Shown piece by piece: positions 46,309 through 55,738 of a stretch of DNA of 64,000 nucleotides. The position numbers and the translations under genes are program-made. Source of the DNA: Luminiphilus syltensis NOR5-1B. GTDB taxonomy: Bacteria > Pseudomonadota > Gammaproteobacteria > Pseudomonadales > Halieaceae. How positions within the stretch are numbered: the first letter of the stretch is position 1; the number at the start of each line of letters is the position of its first letter. The notes beneath the pieces were generated by a model, which worked only from the letters and a program-made list of their open reading frames with translations, ran no database searches and was not told where the DNA came from. The stretch is from NCBI RefSeq assembly GCF_000158175.1, contig NZ_DS999411.1:902596-966595 (forward strand), written 5' to 3'.

Positions 46309-47426
46309 CGCGTACGCTCCACTTCCAGATCCAAATCGGCGCCGTCGCGATAGGCGCTCTGACCGCGCTCATGCAGTTTGATTTGAAGTCGAACATCATT
46401 GCCTGAATCCGCGTTCCGTTCAGCCTGTTCGTCGGTAATAAGGCCTTTTTTATAGGCCTCCACAAGGCTTTGATCAAAGGTTTGCATACCCAGTTCTGTG
46501 GAGCGCTCCATCAGCTCCTTGATCATGTGCACTTCGCCCTTCCGGATGTGATCCTGTATCAAGGGTGTCGACAGCAACACCTCAATCACGGGCGTTCGGC
46601 CATCGCCGTCACGACGCGGTAATAGCTGCTGCGCCACCATGGCCTTCATATTAAGCGAAAGATCCATCCAGACCTGTTTTTGTTTCCCTTCAGGGAAGAA
46701 GCTCTGGATTCTGTCGAGCGCCTGGTTGGCATTATTGGCGTGCAGTGTACACAGACACAGGTGGCCGGTTTCGGCGAAGGACAACGCGGCCTGCATGGTT
46801 TCAGCTGTACGAACCTCGCCGATCATGATGACATCGGGTGCCTGACGCAGCGTGTTCTTCAAGGCCACCTCGTAGGATTCCGTATCGATACCCACTTCCC
46901 GCTGGGTCATGAGACAGCCTTTGTGGCTGTGTATAAACTCGATGGGATCCTCGACCGTAATGATGTGGCCGTGACTATTGCGGTTGCGATAATCAATCAT
47001 TGACGCCAGCGACGTGGATTTACCGGTACCCGTACCACCCACGAAAATCACCAAACCCCGTTTGATCATCGCCAGCTTTTCAATAATGGGCGGGAGATTG
47101 AGATCCTCAATCGAAGGAATCTCCGCACTGATGCGACGTAGTGCAAGGCCAGGCAGGCCACGCTGGATAAAGGCGCTTGCGCGGAAGCGGCCAAATTGAT
47201 CATCGTTGATGGCGTAATTACATTCGTGGTGCTCACGGAACTCGCGGCGCTGTACATCGGAGAGCGTTCCGTCAATCAGAGCACCCACCTGCTCTGCACC
47301 AAGCACCTCCTCATCGAGCTTTATCAGCTCGCCATCGACCTTGATGACGGGCTCTGAGGCCACCGTGAGAAAGCCATCGGACGCACTGCGATTCACCATT
47401 ACTTTTAAAAACTGCTGTATATCCAT
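46293..47426 (-). CDS. pilU: PilU twitching motility ATPase
   Basis: PilU assists PilT in type IV pilus retraction. The 377-residue hexameric ATPase has Walker A FVGGTGTGKSTSLASMID, the Asp box IITVEDPIEFIHSHKGC, Walker B DVIMIGEVRTAETMQAALS and the His box GHLCLCTLHANNANQALDR. The C-terminal extension with a basic-acidic tail is typical for PilU. It lies 22 bases after pilT in one operon. Confidence 0.96.
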   Translation of the reverse strand: MDIQQFLKVMVNRSASDGFLTVASEPVIKVDGELIKLDEEVLGAEQVGALIDGTLSDVQRREFREHHECNYAINDDQFGRFRASAFIQRGLPGLALRRISAEIPSIEDLNLPPIIEKLAMIKRGLVIFVGGTGTGKSTSLASMIDYRNRNSHGHIITVEDPIEFIHSHKGCLMTQREVGIDTESYEVALKNTLRQAPDVIMIGEVRTAETMQAALSFAETGHLCLCTLHANNANQALDRIQSFFPEGKQKQVWMDLSLNMKAMVAQQLLPRRDGDGRTPVIEVLLSTPLIQDHIRKGEVHMIKELMERSTELGMQTFDQSLVEAYKKGLITDEQAERNADSGNDVRLQIKLHERGQSAYRDGADLDLEVERTRQRGM

Positions 47427-47448
47427 GGTCTATCTCCCGTGGTCGTCC

Positions 47449-48489
47449 TCAGGCAATAATACTGTCCGGCTGACGCGCCTTTTCACGTGCGACTTCAACC
47501 GAAATCAATTTTTTGTCCACCAGGTTCTGCAAACTTTGGTCGATGGTCTGCATGCCGATCGATTGGCCGGTCTGAATCGCCGAGTACATCTGCGCCACTT
47601 TATCTTCGCGAATCAGGTTACGAATCGCCGAAGTCCCGCGCATGATCTCAAAGGCAGCAATCCGGCCACCGCCGCGCTTCTTGAGCAGGGTCTGCGAAAT
47701 CACGGCCTGCAAAGATTCCGACAGCATCGATCGAACCATCGACTTCTCGGCGGCAGGAAAGACATCAATAATCCGGTCAATGGTTTTGGCCGCCGATGTC
47801 GTATGCAAGGTACCGAACACAAGGTGACCCGTCTCTGCAGCGGTGAGTGCCAGCCGAATAGTCTCCAGATCCCGCATCTCGCCGACCAGAATAATATCGG
47901 GATCTTCCCGCAGTGCGGAGCGCAAAGCCTCGGAGAATCCCAGCGTATCGCGGTGTACTTCTCGCTGGTTGACCAGGCAGCGCTTACTCTCGTGAACAAA
48001 TTCAATCGGATCTTCGATGGTCAGAATGTGGTCGTAGCGGTTGTCGTTGATAAAATCGACCATCGCGGCGAGGGTGGTCGATTTACCCGATCCGGTGGGT
48101 CCCGTGACCAGACAAAGCCCTCGGGGCAGGAGTGAGACATCCCTGAATACCTGGGTCAGGCCCAGATCATCCATGGTCTGCACTTTTGACGGAATCGTCC
48201 GGAACACCGCACCGGCGCCGCGGTTCTGATTGAACGCGTTGACCCTGAAGCGCGCAACACCGGGGACCTCAAAGGAGAAATCGGTTTCCAGGAACTCCTC
48301 GAAGTCCTTGCGCTGCTTGTCGTTCATGATGTCGTAGATGAGGTCATGAACCGTCGTGTGCTCAAGCGGTGGAATATTGATACGCCGAACATCGCCATCC
48401 ACCCGGATCATCGGGGGCAGCCCCGCTGACAAGTGCAGATCCGATGCGCCTTGCTTGGCGCTAAAGGCAAGCAGCTCAGTAATATCCAT
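47449..48489 (-). CDS. pilT: PilT pilus-retraction ATPase
   Basis: PilT depolymerises type IV pili during twitching and DNA uptake. 346 residues, the standard length, with GPTGSGKSTTLAAMVDFIND, ILTIEDPIEFVHESKRC, DIILVGEMRDLETIRLALT and HLVFGTLHTTSAAKTIDRI, plus the C-terminal AIRNLIREDKVAQMYSAIQ helices. It diverges from yggS across 58 bases, as in Pseudomonas. Pilus structural genes are not in the window. Confidence 0.97.
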   Translation of the reverse strand: MDITELLAFSAKQGASDLHLSAGLPPMIRVDGDVRRINIPPLEHTTVHDLIYDIMNDKQRKDFEEFLETDFSFEVPGVARFRVNAFNQNRGAGAVFRTIPSKVQTMDDLGLTQVFRDVSLLPRGLCLVTGPTGSGKSTTLAAMVDFINDNRYDHILTIEDPIEFVHESKRCLVNQREVHRDTLGFSEALRSALREDPDIILVGEMRDLETIRLALTAAETGHLVFGTLHTTSAAKTIDRIIDVFPAAEKSMVRSMLSESLQAVISQTLLKKRGGGRIAAFEIMRGTSAIRNLIREDKVAQMYSAIQTGQSIGMQTIDQSLQNLVDKKLISVEVAREKARQPDSIIA

Positions 48490-48547
48490 AGATAGCGTTT
48501 CCTCATCGTTGGCCGCGCACGGCGCCCGCTTCCAGTATCATGTCATT

Positions 48548-49237
48548 ATGGACGCCCGAGAGATAGCCACGAATGTATCAAAAGTTCGAGATCGCATCGC
48601 CGATGCCGCCGCAGCGGCAGGCCGTGATCCCGAGTGTGTCGCCCTACTGGCTGTCAGTAAGACCAAGCCTGCCGCGATGGTGCGGGCGGCCGCTGAGGCG
48701 GGGCTTCATGCCTTTGGCGAAAACTATCTTCAGGATGCGGAAACCAAGATAGAAGAACTGCGGGACCTGGGCCTCGAATGGCACTTCATCGGCCCCCTAC
48801 AGTCAAACAAGACGCGGACCATCGCCGCCAATTTCGACTGGGTCCACAGTGTGGACCGGCTGAAAATCGCGCGACGACTCAGCGAGCAGCGCCCTGAGGC
48901 GCTGGGACCTCTGAATATTTGCCTGCAGGTGAATATTTCGGGTGAACCGAGCAAGTCCGGCGTGCTTCCCGGCCAGGTCCCCGACCTGGCTGCCACCGTA
49001 GCGTCACTGCCCGGTATCACACTGCGCGGACTGATGGCGATACCGGCACCCGAGACCGACCCGGTAAAGCAGCGGCAGCCCTTCGCCGCACTACGGCATT
49101 TGCTGGAATCCCTGTCCGACTCGCTGCCCCACCTCGACACACTGTCGATGGGAATGTCTTCAGACCTCGAGGCCGCCATTGCCGAAGGGGCCACCATTGT
49201 TCGCGTGGGTACCGACCTGTTCGGTGCCCGCCAATAA
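48548..49237 (+). CDS. yggS: PLP homeostasis protein YggS
   Basis: A pyridoxal-phosphate-binding regulator of free PLP. The 229-residue protein starts at the ATG at 48548; Lys38 in LLAVSKTKPAAMVR binds PLP. Motifs: AFGENYLQDAETKIEELRD, WHFIGPLQSNKTR, VNISGEPSKSGV and SMGMSSDLEAAIAEGAT. It precedes proC and yggT in the usual order. The start may be leader-poor, since ATG is preceded by weak complementarity to 16S rRNA. Confidence 0.95.
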   Translation: MDAREIATNVSKVRDRIADAAAAAGRDPECVALLAVSKTKPAAMVRAAAEAGLHAFGENYLQDAETKIEELRDLGLEWHFIGPLQSNKTRTIAANFDWVHSVDRLKIARRLSEQRPEALGPLNICLQVNISGEPSKSGVLPGQVPDLAATVASLPGITLRGLMAIPAPETDPVKQRQPFAALRHLLESLSDSLPHLDTLSMGMSSDLEAAIAEGATIVRVGTDLFGARQ

Positions 49238-49319
49238 CGGGCTCAAACACAGGCGTAGCCGCCCTGATACGCTGATCAGCGCTATACTCACCGCCTTCAC
49301 GATCGAGGAATCAAGCCCC

Positions 49320-50153
49320 ATGGCATCACAACACGGCGACGCATCACGAATTGCTTTCATCGGCGGCGGCAATATGGCCCGGGCGATCATTGGCGGGCTG
49401 TTGGCAAAAGGCAAGCCCGAAGACACGATTGCCGTCGCCGACCCGTCACCCGACGCGCAGCGCGCACTGGTTGAAATGGGCGTCACGCGTACGGTGGACG
49501 ATGCGGGGGCGATAGTGAGCGACGCCGACCTGATAGTACTGGCGGTCAAGCCGCAGATCATGCGAGCGGTGGCTTCCGGATTCAGGGGCACCATACCCGA
49601 GGGTACCGTCGTCATGTCTATCGCAGCGGGTATCAGTGTCAAAGCGCTCAAATCCTATCTCGGCGAGGACGTCGCCATTGTGCGCTGTATGCCCAATACG
49701 CCGGCTCTGGTGGGCCGCGGTGTGGCAGGACTGTACGCCGATGCGGGCGTCAGTGCGTTACAGCGCGATCTCGCCACGGACGCCATGGCAGCGGTGGGCA
49801 GCACGCTCTGGGTCGACCACGAAACCGATATCGATACCGTAATTGCCGTATCCGGAAGCGGCCCCGCCTATTTCTTTGCCTTCATGGAGGCGATGATTAA
49901 CGTCGCCGTAGAAATGGGTATGGACCGAAAAACCGCTACCGACCTGACATTGCAGACCGCGCTGGGCGCCGCCACCCTGGCGAGCTCGGTGGAGATATCG
50001 GTGTCTGATCTCAGGCGCAACGTCTCAAGTCCGGGAGGCACCACCGAGCAGGCCGTGAAGGCCTTTCAGGAGGGCGGACTGGAAACGCTGGTGCGCGAAG
50101 CGATGCTCGCCTGTAAGTCACGTGCCGAAGTCATGACCAAGGAGCTCGAGTAA
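49320..50153 (+). CDS. proC: Pyrroline-5-carboxylate reductase
   Basis: Last step of proline synthesis. The 277-residue protein begins at the ATG at 49320. NAD(P) fold IAFIGGGNMARAIIGGLL, VKPQIMRAV, RCMPNTPALVGRG, and the signature segment ISVSDLRRNVSSPGGTTEQA. The upstream yggS gene and downstream yggT (two-base gap) form a compact unit. Confidence 0.97.
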   Translation: MASQHGDASRIAFIGGGNMARAIIGGLLAKGKPEDTIAVADPSPDAQRALVEMGVTRTVDDAGAIVSDADLIVLAVKPQIMRAVASGFRGTIPEGTVVMSIAAGISVKALKSYLGEDVAIVRCMPNTPALVGRGVAGLYADAGVSALQRDLATDAMAAVGSTLWVDHETDIDTVIAVSGSGPAYFFAFMEAMINVAVEMGMDRKTATDLTLQTALGAATLASSVEISVSDLRRNVSSPGGTTEQAVKAFQEGGLETLVREAMLACKSRAEVMTKELE

Positions 50154-50155
50154 TT

Positions 50156-50743
50156 ATGGGAGCCACCACCGAGATTGGTATCTACCTGATACAAACCGTT
50201 ACGTCGCTGTACCTGATACTCATCATCCTGCGGCTGATTCTTCACGCGTCGCGGGCTGATTTTTTTAACCCCATATCCCAGTTTATCGCCCGGGTTACCA
50301 ACCCGCCGCTGCGGGTTCTCAGGCGCGGCTTACCCTCGTCAGGCCGAATCGATCTGTCTTGCGTCGCGTTAGCCCTGCTGGTTCAGAGTCTCGGCATCGC
50401 CCTGACCTTGCTCCTGATTGGCTACATGCCCCCCAATCCCGCCATTATTATCCTGTGGTCATGTGTTGGGATTCTTGGCCTGTTGGTTAACACCTATTTT
50501 TTTGCGCTGCTGGCAATGATTATCCTAAGCTGGGTAGCCGCAGGCAGCCGTCATCCCGCCATTCTCCTTATTTATCAAATCACCGAACCCGTGATGGCAC
50601 CGTTTCGATCGCTGCTGCCCAACTTCGGCGGCCTGGATTTTTCACCGATACTGCTGTTTATCCTCATCAATGTTCTGCAAATTGCCCTGCGCCATATGGC
50701 TGTTGCCGTTGAGCTCCCGGCGCGGTTGGTCATTGGGCTTTAA
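50156..50743 (+). CDS. yggT: YggT family membrane protein
   Basis: A 195-residue inner-membrane protein with two YGGT repeats: LYLILIILRLILHASRADFF with NPISQFIARVTNPPLRVLRR, and later FALLAMIILSWV with IYQITEPVMAPFRSLLPN. Four or five hydrophobic segments are evident. In other bacteria family members affect osmotic or cell-division phenotypes; function is not settled. Two bases after proC, three before metX. Confidence 0.93.
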   Translation: MGATTEIGIYLIQTVTSLYLILIILRLILHASRADFFNPISQFIARVTNPPLRVLRRGLPSSGRIDLSCVALALLVQSLGIALTLLLIGYMPPNPAIIILWSCVGILGLLVNTYFFALLAMIILSWVAAGSRHPAILLIYQITEPVMAPFRSLLPNFGGLDFSPILLFILINVLQIALRHMAVAVELPARLVIGL

Positions 50744-50746
50744 ACC

Positions 50747-51889
50747 ATGACAGGCGTCGACTCTGCGGGCAGTGTTGGCCTGGTTATCCCTTTTGTAGAG
50801 GTGTTCGAAGAACCTTTAACCCTGGCCTGTGGGCGAACGCTTGATCGCTTTGAGCTGGTGCTGGAAACCTACGGGGTGCTCAACGCTGACGCCAGCAATG
50901 CCATTTTGATCTGCCACGCGCTCAGCGGCAATCATCACGCCGCCGGATTTCATTCCAGAGACGAGCGCAAGCCGGGGTGGTGGGACGTGGCTATCGGCCC
51001 CGGCAAAGCTATCGATACGGACCGCTTCTTCGTGGTGTCGGTCAACAATTTAGGCGGGTGCCACGGGTCTACCGGCCCCGCCAGCATCAATCCCGCAACA
51101 GGGTCGCCCTGGGGACCCGACTTTCCCCAAATACAAATTGACGATTGGGTAGAATCACAGCGACGCCTCGCGCAACGGCTGGGTATTTCGCGATGGGCCG
51201 CGGTAATTGGCGGCAGCCTGGGCGGTATGCAGGCACTGCAGTGGGCGGTCAGCTATCCCGATTGGCTTGACCACTGTGTAGTCCTCGCGTCAGCGCCTCG
51301 CCTCTCGGCACAGAATATCGCGTTCAATGAGATTGCTCGTCACGCCATTCTGTCAGATCCCGATTGGCTGGACGGCCATTACTACCAAAACGATCGTATT
51401 CCGGAAAAGGGGCTGGGCCTGGCACGCATGGTAGGCCACCTGACCTATATGTCGGCCGACGGTATGAGTGACAAGTTTGGCAGGGAGCTGCGTGAGGGTT
51501 CGCTGGGTAGCGAGGAGAGTGACGCGGTAGTCTTCCAGGTAGAGAGTTATCTCCGCTATCAGGGCGCTCAGTTTTCTACCCGCTTTGATGCCAACACCTA
51601 CATGCTGATGACACGGGCGCTCGACTTTTTTGATATCAGTCGTGACCACGATGGAGACCTGCGCCGGGCGCTCGCCAATACAACCGCGTCGTTCCTGGTA
51701 CTGTCATTCTCCAGTGATTGGCGCTTCTCACCGGCACGGTCCCAGGAACTGGTCGACGCACTGCTCGCTGAAGGCAAACCCGTCACCTACGCTGATATTG
51801 AAGCCAATGAGGGGCATGACTCGTTCCTCATTGATGTTCCAGGTTATCTGCCTTTGTTCACCGCCTATATGGCTCGGGTAGGGTGCTGA
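50747..51889 (+). CDS. metX: Homoserine O-acyltransferase (MetX)
   Basis: MetX activates homoserine with an acyl group for methionine synthesis. The 380-residue alpha/beta hydrolase has the nucleophile Ser157 in [31 protein letters not shown], and [12 protein letters not shown] with the catalytic His. Work on the family shows that MetX paired with MetW in gammaproteobacteria often uses succinyl-CoA, so acetyl versus succinyl needs biochemical evidence. The stop overlaps the metW ATG. Confidence 0.94.
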   Translation: MTGVDSAGSVGLVIPFVEVFEEPLTLACGRTLDRFELVLETYGVLNADASNAILICHALSGNHHAAGFHSRDERKPGWWDVAIGPGKAIDTDRFFVVSVNNLGGCHGSTGPASINPATGSPWGPDFPQIQIDDWVESQRRLAQRLGISRWAAVIGGSLGGMQALQWAVSYPDWLDHCVVLASAPRLSAQNIAFNEIARHAILSDPDWLDGHYYQNDRIPEKGLGLARMVGHLTYMSADGMSDKFGRELREGSLGSEESDAVVFQVESYLRYQGAQFSTRFDANTYMLMTRALDFFDISRDHDGDLRRALANTTASFLVLSFSSDWRFSPARSQELVDALLAEGKPVTYADIEANEGHDSFLIDVPGYLPLFTAYMARVGC

Positions 51890-52485
51890 TGCGACTGGAT
51901 TTGACCCAAATCAAGCGCTGGATTCCCAAGGGTAGTCGGGTGCTTGACCTCGGTTGTGGCGATGGCGAGTTTCTCGCCGAACTCGAGCACGAACTCGAAG
52001 TGAGCGGTACCGGTCTTGAGATCGACCTGCATAATCTCAGCGAAGCGGTTGCCAAGGGACTGAGTGTGGTTCAGCAGGACATGGATGCCGGCCTGCCCAA
52101 CTTTCCCGACAACAGCTTCGACACCGTCGTAATGGCACACGCCCTACAGGTGCTGCACCGGCCCCATCGCGTGCTTGAGCACATGGTGCGCATCGGCGGC
52201 GAGGCCATCGTCACCTTCCCCAATTTTGGCCACTGGCGATGCCGTCTGTACCTGGGTCTTCGCGGACGAATGCCAGTCTCCAAGGTGATGCCTTATAGTT
52301 GGTATGACACACCCAATATCCACTTCTGTACCGTTAAGGACTTTGAACACCTGTGCGACTCCCTCGACATCGAACTAATTGCCAAGGACACCGTGGGCGG
52401 TGGCAGCTCGCAAATACTGGCTCGCCTCTGGCCCAATGCCTTTGCAGTCACCGCCATCTATCGCCTGCGGCGGCGCGGTGGCTAG
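51889..52485 (+). CDS. metW: MetW methionine biosynthesis protein
   Basis: A 198-residue methyltransferase-fold protein that works with MetX. RVLDLGCGDGEFLAELEHE is the SAM loop, followed by NSFDTVVMAHALQVLHRP and VTFPNFGHWRCRLYLGLRG. The ATG at 51889 is preferred over the GTG at 51883; the metX TGA overlaps it. Its C-terminal codons overlap the signal peptide region of the DUF4426 gene in another frame. Confidence 0.94.
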   Translation: MRLDLTQIKRWIPKGSRVLDLGCGDGEFLAELEHELEVSGTGLEIDLHNLSEAVAKGLSVVQQDMDAGLPNFPDNSFDTVVMAHALQVLHRPHRVLEHMVRIGGEAIVTFPNFGHWRCRLYLGLRGRMPVSKVMPYSWYDTPNIHFCTVKDFEHLCDSLDIELIAKDTVGGGSSQILARLWPNAFAVTAIYRLRRRGG

Positions 52486-52898
52486 CGCCCCTCCTCCTGC
52501 TCTGGGCAACCGCCGGCGTCGCCCAGCAGAGCGAGCGTTTTGATCGTTTTGAGCTGCATCGCAGCGTGGTTTACACCACCTTCCTCACGGCTGACATCGC
52601 CGCGCAGTACGGTATTACGCGCGGCGACAAAAAAGCCATTCTGACCTTGTCGGTGCGCGACGCAGAAGCGGGCGAGACCGCGGGTCGGCCCATGCAGATT
52701 GAAGGCGAAACCTGGGATTTAATCCATCGCTCGACGCTGGACTTCGAGGAAATTCGCGAGGGCGATGCCACCTATTACATCGCGCCTTTTAAGTTCATCG
52801 ACCGCGAGTGGCGTTTCTTTGAATTCAGCTTTAAGCCGGAAGGTGCGGACACCCGCTATCGCTATAAGTTTAAAACCCAGCTGTGGCTTCAGGATTAA
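52353..52898 (+). CDS. DUF4426 secreted protein (start uncertain)
   Basis: The conserved part runs from about 52476 to 52898: a signal-peptide-like WLAPLLLLWATAGVAQQ, then FDRFELHRSVVYTTFLTADI and REGDATYYIAPFKFIDREW, as in DUF4426 proteins that lie between metW and rdgB in Pseudomonas. The problem is initiation. Between the ATG at 52353, which lies 133 bases inside metW, and the signal peptide there is no ATG, GTG or TTG in frame; only a CTG at 52428. The true start is therefore unresolved, and coordinates give the longest frame. A DUF4426 family role is unknown. Confidence 0.7.
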   Translation: MRLPRHRTNCQGHRGRWQLANTGSPLAQCLCSHRHLSPAAARWLAPLLLLWATAGVAQQSERFDRFELHRSVVYTTFLTADIAAQYGITRGDKKAILTLSVRDAEAGETAGRPMQIEGETWDLIHRSTLDFEEIREGDATYYIAPFKFIDREWRFFEFSFKPEGADTRYRYKFKTQLWLQD

Positions 52899-52899
52899 G

Positions 52900-53508
52900 G
52901 TGGCGAGCCCCCATCCGACGCACCGGGCGGTGCTCGCCAGTGGCAATCGCGGCAAGCTCGAAGAGTTGCAATATGCCTTACAGGACCTCGGCTGGGAGCT
53001 GGTTCCCCAGGGGAACTTAAACGTCGACGACGCCGATGAAACCGGCCTCACCTTTGTCGAAAACGCGCTGATAAAAGCGAGACATGCCGCAGAGATAACG
53101 GGCTTACCCAGCATCGCCGATGACTCAGGGCTGGTAGTCCCGGCGCTCGATGGGCAACCCGGTATCTATTCCTCACGCTACTCCGGCGAAGGCGATATCG
53201 GCAACAATCGAAAACTACTGACGGCAATGTCGGGGCTCAGTGGTGACTCCCGCCGTGCCTGGTTTGTCTGCGTACTGGTTTTTTTGCAGCACAGTAGCGA
53301 TCCGTCACCGATTATCGCTGAAGGTACCTGGCTGGGACGGATTGCCAGCGAGCCCCGGGGCGATCAGGGCTTTGGTTATGATCCACTCTTTGTGCCCGAC
53401 CACACGTCCCGGCATGCGGCCGAGTTGAGCCCGGCTGAAAAGCGTGCCACCAGCCACCGCGGGCTGGCCGTCGACGCACTGAAACGTCTTCTTGAACAGC
53501 GAGCTTGA
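52900..53508 (+). CDS. rdgB: RdgB/HAM1 dITP/XTP pyrophosphatase
   Basis: RdgB hydrolyses deaminated purine nucleotides before they enter DNA. The 202-residue protein starts at a GTG at 52900, one base after the DUF4426 stop, with AGGA upstream. Motifs: AVLASGNRGKLEELQYAL, SIADDSGLVVPALDGQPG, SRYSGEGDIGNNRKLL, and GFGYDPLFVPD with AELSPAEKRATSHRG. Overlaps hemW by 17 bases. Confidence 0.96.
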   Translation: MASPHPTHRAVLASGNRGKLEELQYALQDLGWELVPQGNLNVDDADETGLTFVENALIKARHAAEITGLPSIADDSGLVVPALDGQPGIYSSRYSGEGDIGNNRKLLTAMSGLSGDSRRAWFVCVLVFLQHSSDPSPIIAEGTWLGRIASEPRGDQGFGYDPLFVPDHTSRHAAELSPAEKRATSHRGLAVDALKRLLEQRA

Positions 53509-54643
53509 CCCCCCGCCGCTGGCGCTCTATGTGCACATACCCTGGTGTGAACGCAAGTGCCCCTACTGTGACTTCAATAGCCATGAGGGTTTCAAACCCG
53601 ACCTGGAACCCGTCTATGTCGCCGCGCTGCTTGCCGATATTGAGGCGCAGGAACAATGGATCGATAGCCGTCCCATTGCCTCGATTTTTATCGGCGGCGG
53701 AACACCGAGCCTGTTCAGCGCCGACGCCATCGGCAAACTACTCGATGGCGTAGCCAGGGTTGCACACCTGCCGGCAGGGACTGAGATTACCCTCGAGACC
53801 AACCCAGGTAGTGCGGAAGCGTCCCGCTATATCGGGTACCGCGCGGCCGGGGTGAACCGCCTGAGCATTGGCGTACAGAGCTTTGACGATAAACAATTAA
53901 CCCGCCTGGGCCGAATTCATACGGCGTCAAATGCCAGGCTCGCGACGGAGCTTGCGCGAAGCGCCGGATTCGATCGCTTCAATATTGACCTGATGCATGG
54001 ATTGCCGAATCAATCGGTCGAAAGTGCCCTTGATGACCTCAACCAGGCCTTGGCCTGCGGCGGCGACCACCTCTCCTGGTATCAGCTAACGATTGAGCGC
54101 AATACCGAATTTTTCAAACGCCCCCCGATCCTGCCGCAGGAGAAGGCGCTAGGGGACATTCAGGAGCGCGGTGAAGCGTTGTTACTCGGCCAGGGCTTTG
54201 AACAGTATGAAGTGTCGGCCTTCGCGCGACCCGGGCAGCAATGCCACCATAATCTCAATTACTGGCAGTTTGGTGACTATTTGGGGGTTGGCGCTGGTGC
54301 CCACGGCAAAATCACGGATAGCACCGGTATTTTGCGTACCCAGCGTACCCGGCTGCCGCGGGATTACCTCCAGTCCATCAAGGATCAGGCGCCACCGAAA
54401 CAAACACGGGTTGCGGCATCTGATTTGGCCGGAGAATTCATGATGAACGCACTGCGCTTGCGGCAGGGCTTCAGTACGGACTTGTTGCTTCAACGGACCG
54501 GGCTTGGGACTGGCAGCGTCAACGAAACGCTGCGATCGCTCGAGAGCAAAGGCCTTATCGCGATAGGTGACTCAAACATCAGCGCCACCGCACTGGGGTG
54601 GCGTTTTCTCGACGACGTAGTCGGCGAATTTTTCGACGCTTAA
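53492..54643 (+). CDS. hemW: HemW, radical SAM heme chaperone
   Basis: A 383-residue radical SAM protein. Cys19, Cys23 and Cys26 in CERKCPYCDF hold the iron-sulfur cluster. IFIGGGTPSLFS, GVNRLSIGVQSFDDKQL and NIDLMHGLPNQ are HemN/HemW common motifs; NLNYWQFGDYLGVGAGAHG is typical of HemW, which binds heme, while coproporphyrinogen oxidase HemN differs there. The TTG at 53492 overlaps rdgB. Its stop overlaps the trmB stop on the other strand. Confidence 0.93.
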   Translation: MNSELDPPPLALYVHIPWCERKCPYCDFNSHEGFKPDLEPVYVAALLADIEAQEQWIDSRPIASIFIGGGTPSLFSADAIGKLLDGVARVAHLPAGTEITLETNPGSAEASRYIGYRAAGVNRLSIGVQSFDDKQLTRLGRIHTASNARLATELARSAGFDRFNIDLMHGLPNQSVESALDDLNQALACGGDHLSWYQLTIERNTEFFKRPPILPQEKALGDIQERGEALLLGQGFEQYEVSAFARPGQQCHHNLNYWQFGDYLGVGAGAHGKITDSTGILRTQRTRLPRDYLQSIKDQAPPKQTRVAASDLAGEFMMNALRLRQGFSTDLLLQRTGLGTGSVNETLRSLESKGLIAIGDSNISATALGWRFLDDVVGEFFDA

Positions 54644-55338
54644 GGCCGTTTTTCGAACAGCAAATCCCAAACGCCGTGTCCGAGCCGGGCACCGCGACGC
54701 TCGAACTTCGTTTCCGGTCGATACTCAGGCCGTTCGCAATAGCCACCTTGCGCCGAGCAATTCATCAGCGCGGATTCGCCTTCCATTACCTCGAGCATAT
54801 GCTCCGCATAAGGCTGCCAGTCCGTGGCCAAATGCAGGATCCCGCCAGTGCGGAGCCGTGTCGCCGCCATGGCAATAAACTCGGGCTGGATGAGGCGTCG
54901 CTTGTGGTGCCGCTTTTTGTGCCAGGGGTCGGGGAAAAAGATGTTGATCCCGTCGATGGAGCACGGCGCAATACACTCCCCGAGGACCGCCACCGCATCC
55001 GCTTCATAAACCCGCAAGTTGTCCAGCTTCAGGGTCAGTGCGTCGGCCAGCAGGCGACCCACTCCGGGTCGGTGCACCTCAACCCCCACAAAATTGGTGT
55101 GTGCATCGGCCTCCGCCATTTGGCGCAGCGAATCACCCATGCCAAAGCCTACTTCCAGCACACGCCGGCCCGAATGGGGAAACGCGCGATCCCAATCAAG
55201 AAGACCATCCTCCGGATCCAGCCCGTACCGGGGCCAACCGACCTCCAGCGCCCGGCGCTGACCCTCAGTAAGCCTGCCGGCACGGAGTACGAAGCTGCGG
55301 ATGGGCGGATGGGCTGCGTGGGGCTTGGGATCGCTCAT
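54640..55338 (-). CDS. trmB: tRNA (guanine46-N7) methyltransferase
   Basis: TrmB methylates G46 in tRNA. 232 residues from the ATG at 55338, the standard length; the frame is open 270 bases further upstream but that part is antisense-like DUF423 sequence. Motifs: VLEVGFGMGDSLRQMAE and INIFFPDPWHKKRHHKRRLI, plus TDWQPYAEHMLEVME. It overlaps the DUF423 gene by four bases and converges on hemW. Confidence 0.96.
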   Translation of the reverse strand: MSDPKPHAAHPPIRSFVLRAGRLTEGQRRALEVGWPRYGLDPEDGLLDWDRAFPHSGRRVLEVGFGMGDSLRQMAEADAHTNFVGVEVHRPGVGRLLADALTLKLDNLRVYEADAVAVLGECIAPCSIDGINIFFPDPWHKKRHHKRRLIQPEFIAMAATRLRTGGILHLATDWQPYAEHMLEVMEGESALMNCSAQGGYCERPEYRPETKFERRGARLGHGVWDLLFEKRP

Positions 55339-55733
55339 GACGCCGGCGCCCGCTGGCGAATCGCCGCGACGGCAATGGCCGCCCACCCCAGTATCAGGGC
55401 CGCGCCGCCGAAGGGCGTGATGGCGCCCAACCAGCGCTCTCCGGTCAGTACCAGCGCGTATAACGAGCCTGAAAAAATGAGGATACCTCCGCACCAAAGC
55501 CACTGCGTCCAACGCAGCGCACCCGGAAGCGGTACCACCCAGGAAAACAGCGCTAACGCGAATAACCCGAGCGCATGCAGCAGCTGGTAACGGGCAGCGG
55601 TCTCCCACACTTGCAGATATTCAGGCGCGACCGTCTGTTGCAATGCGTGCGCACCGAACGCGCCTGCGATGACTCCGGTAGCGCCAAAGAATGCCGCCAA
55701 CAGCAGGGGCCAGCGGCGCCGGGCTTCAGTCAT
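55335..55733 (-). CDS. DUF423 membrane protein (YgdD-like)
   Basis: A 132-residue inner-membrane protein with four hydrophobic helices: LLLAAFFGATGVIAGAFGAHAL, ARYQLLHALGLFALALFSW, LWCGGILIFSGSLYALVL and ITPFGGAALILGWAAIAV. The GAFGAHAL and RYQLLHALGL motifs are hallmarks of the family, whose function is unknown. The stop overlaps the trmB start; rpoH ends five bases upstream on the same strand. Confidence 0.9.
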   Translation of the reverse strand: MTEARRRWPLLLAAFFGATGVIAGAFGAHALQQTVAPEYLQVWETAARYQLLHALGLFALALFSWVVPLPGALRWTQWLWCGGILIFSGSLYALVLTGERWLGAITPFGGAALILGWAAIAVAAIRQRAPAS

Positions 55734-55738
55734 TCAGA

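Noticed and set aside
54598-55590. Long plus-strand open frame over trmB and DUF423
   Set aside because: Antisense to two recognisable genes; composition typical of shadow frames in GC-rich DNA.
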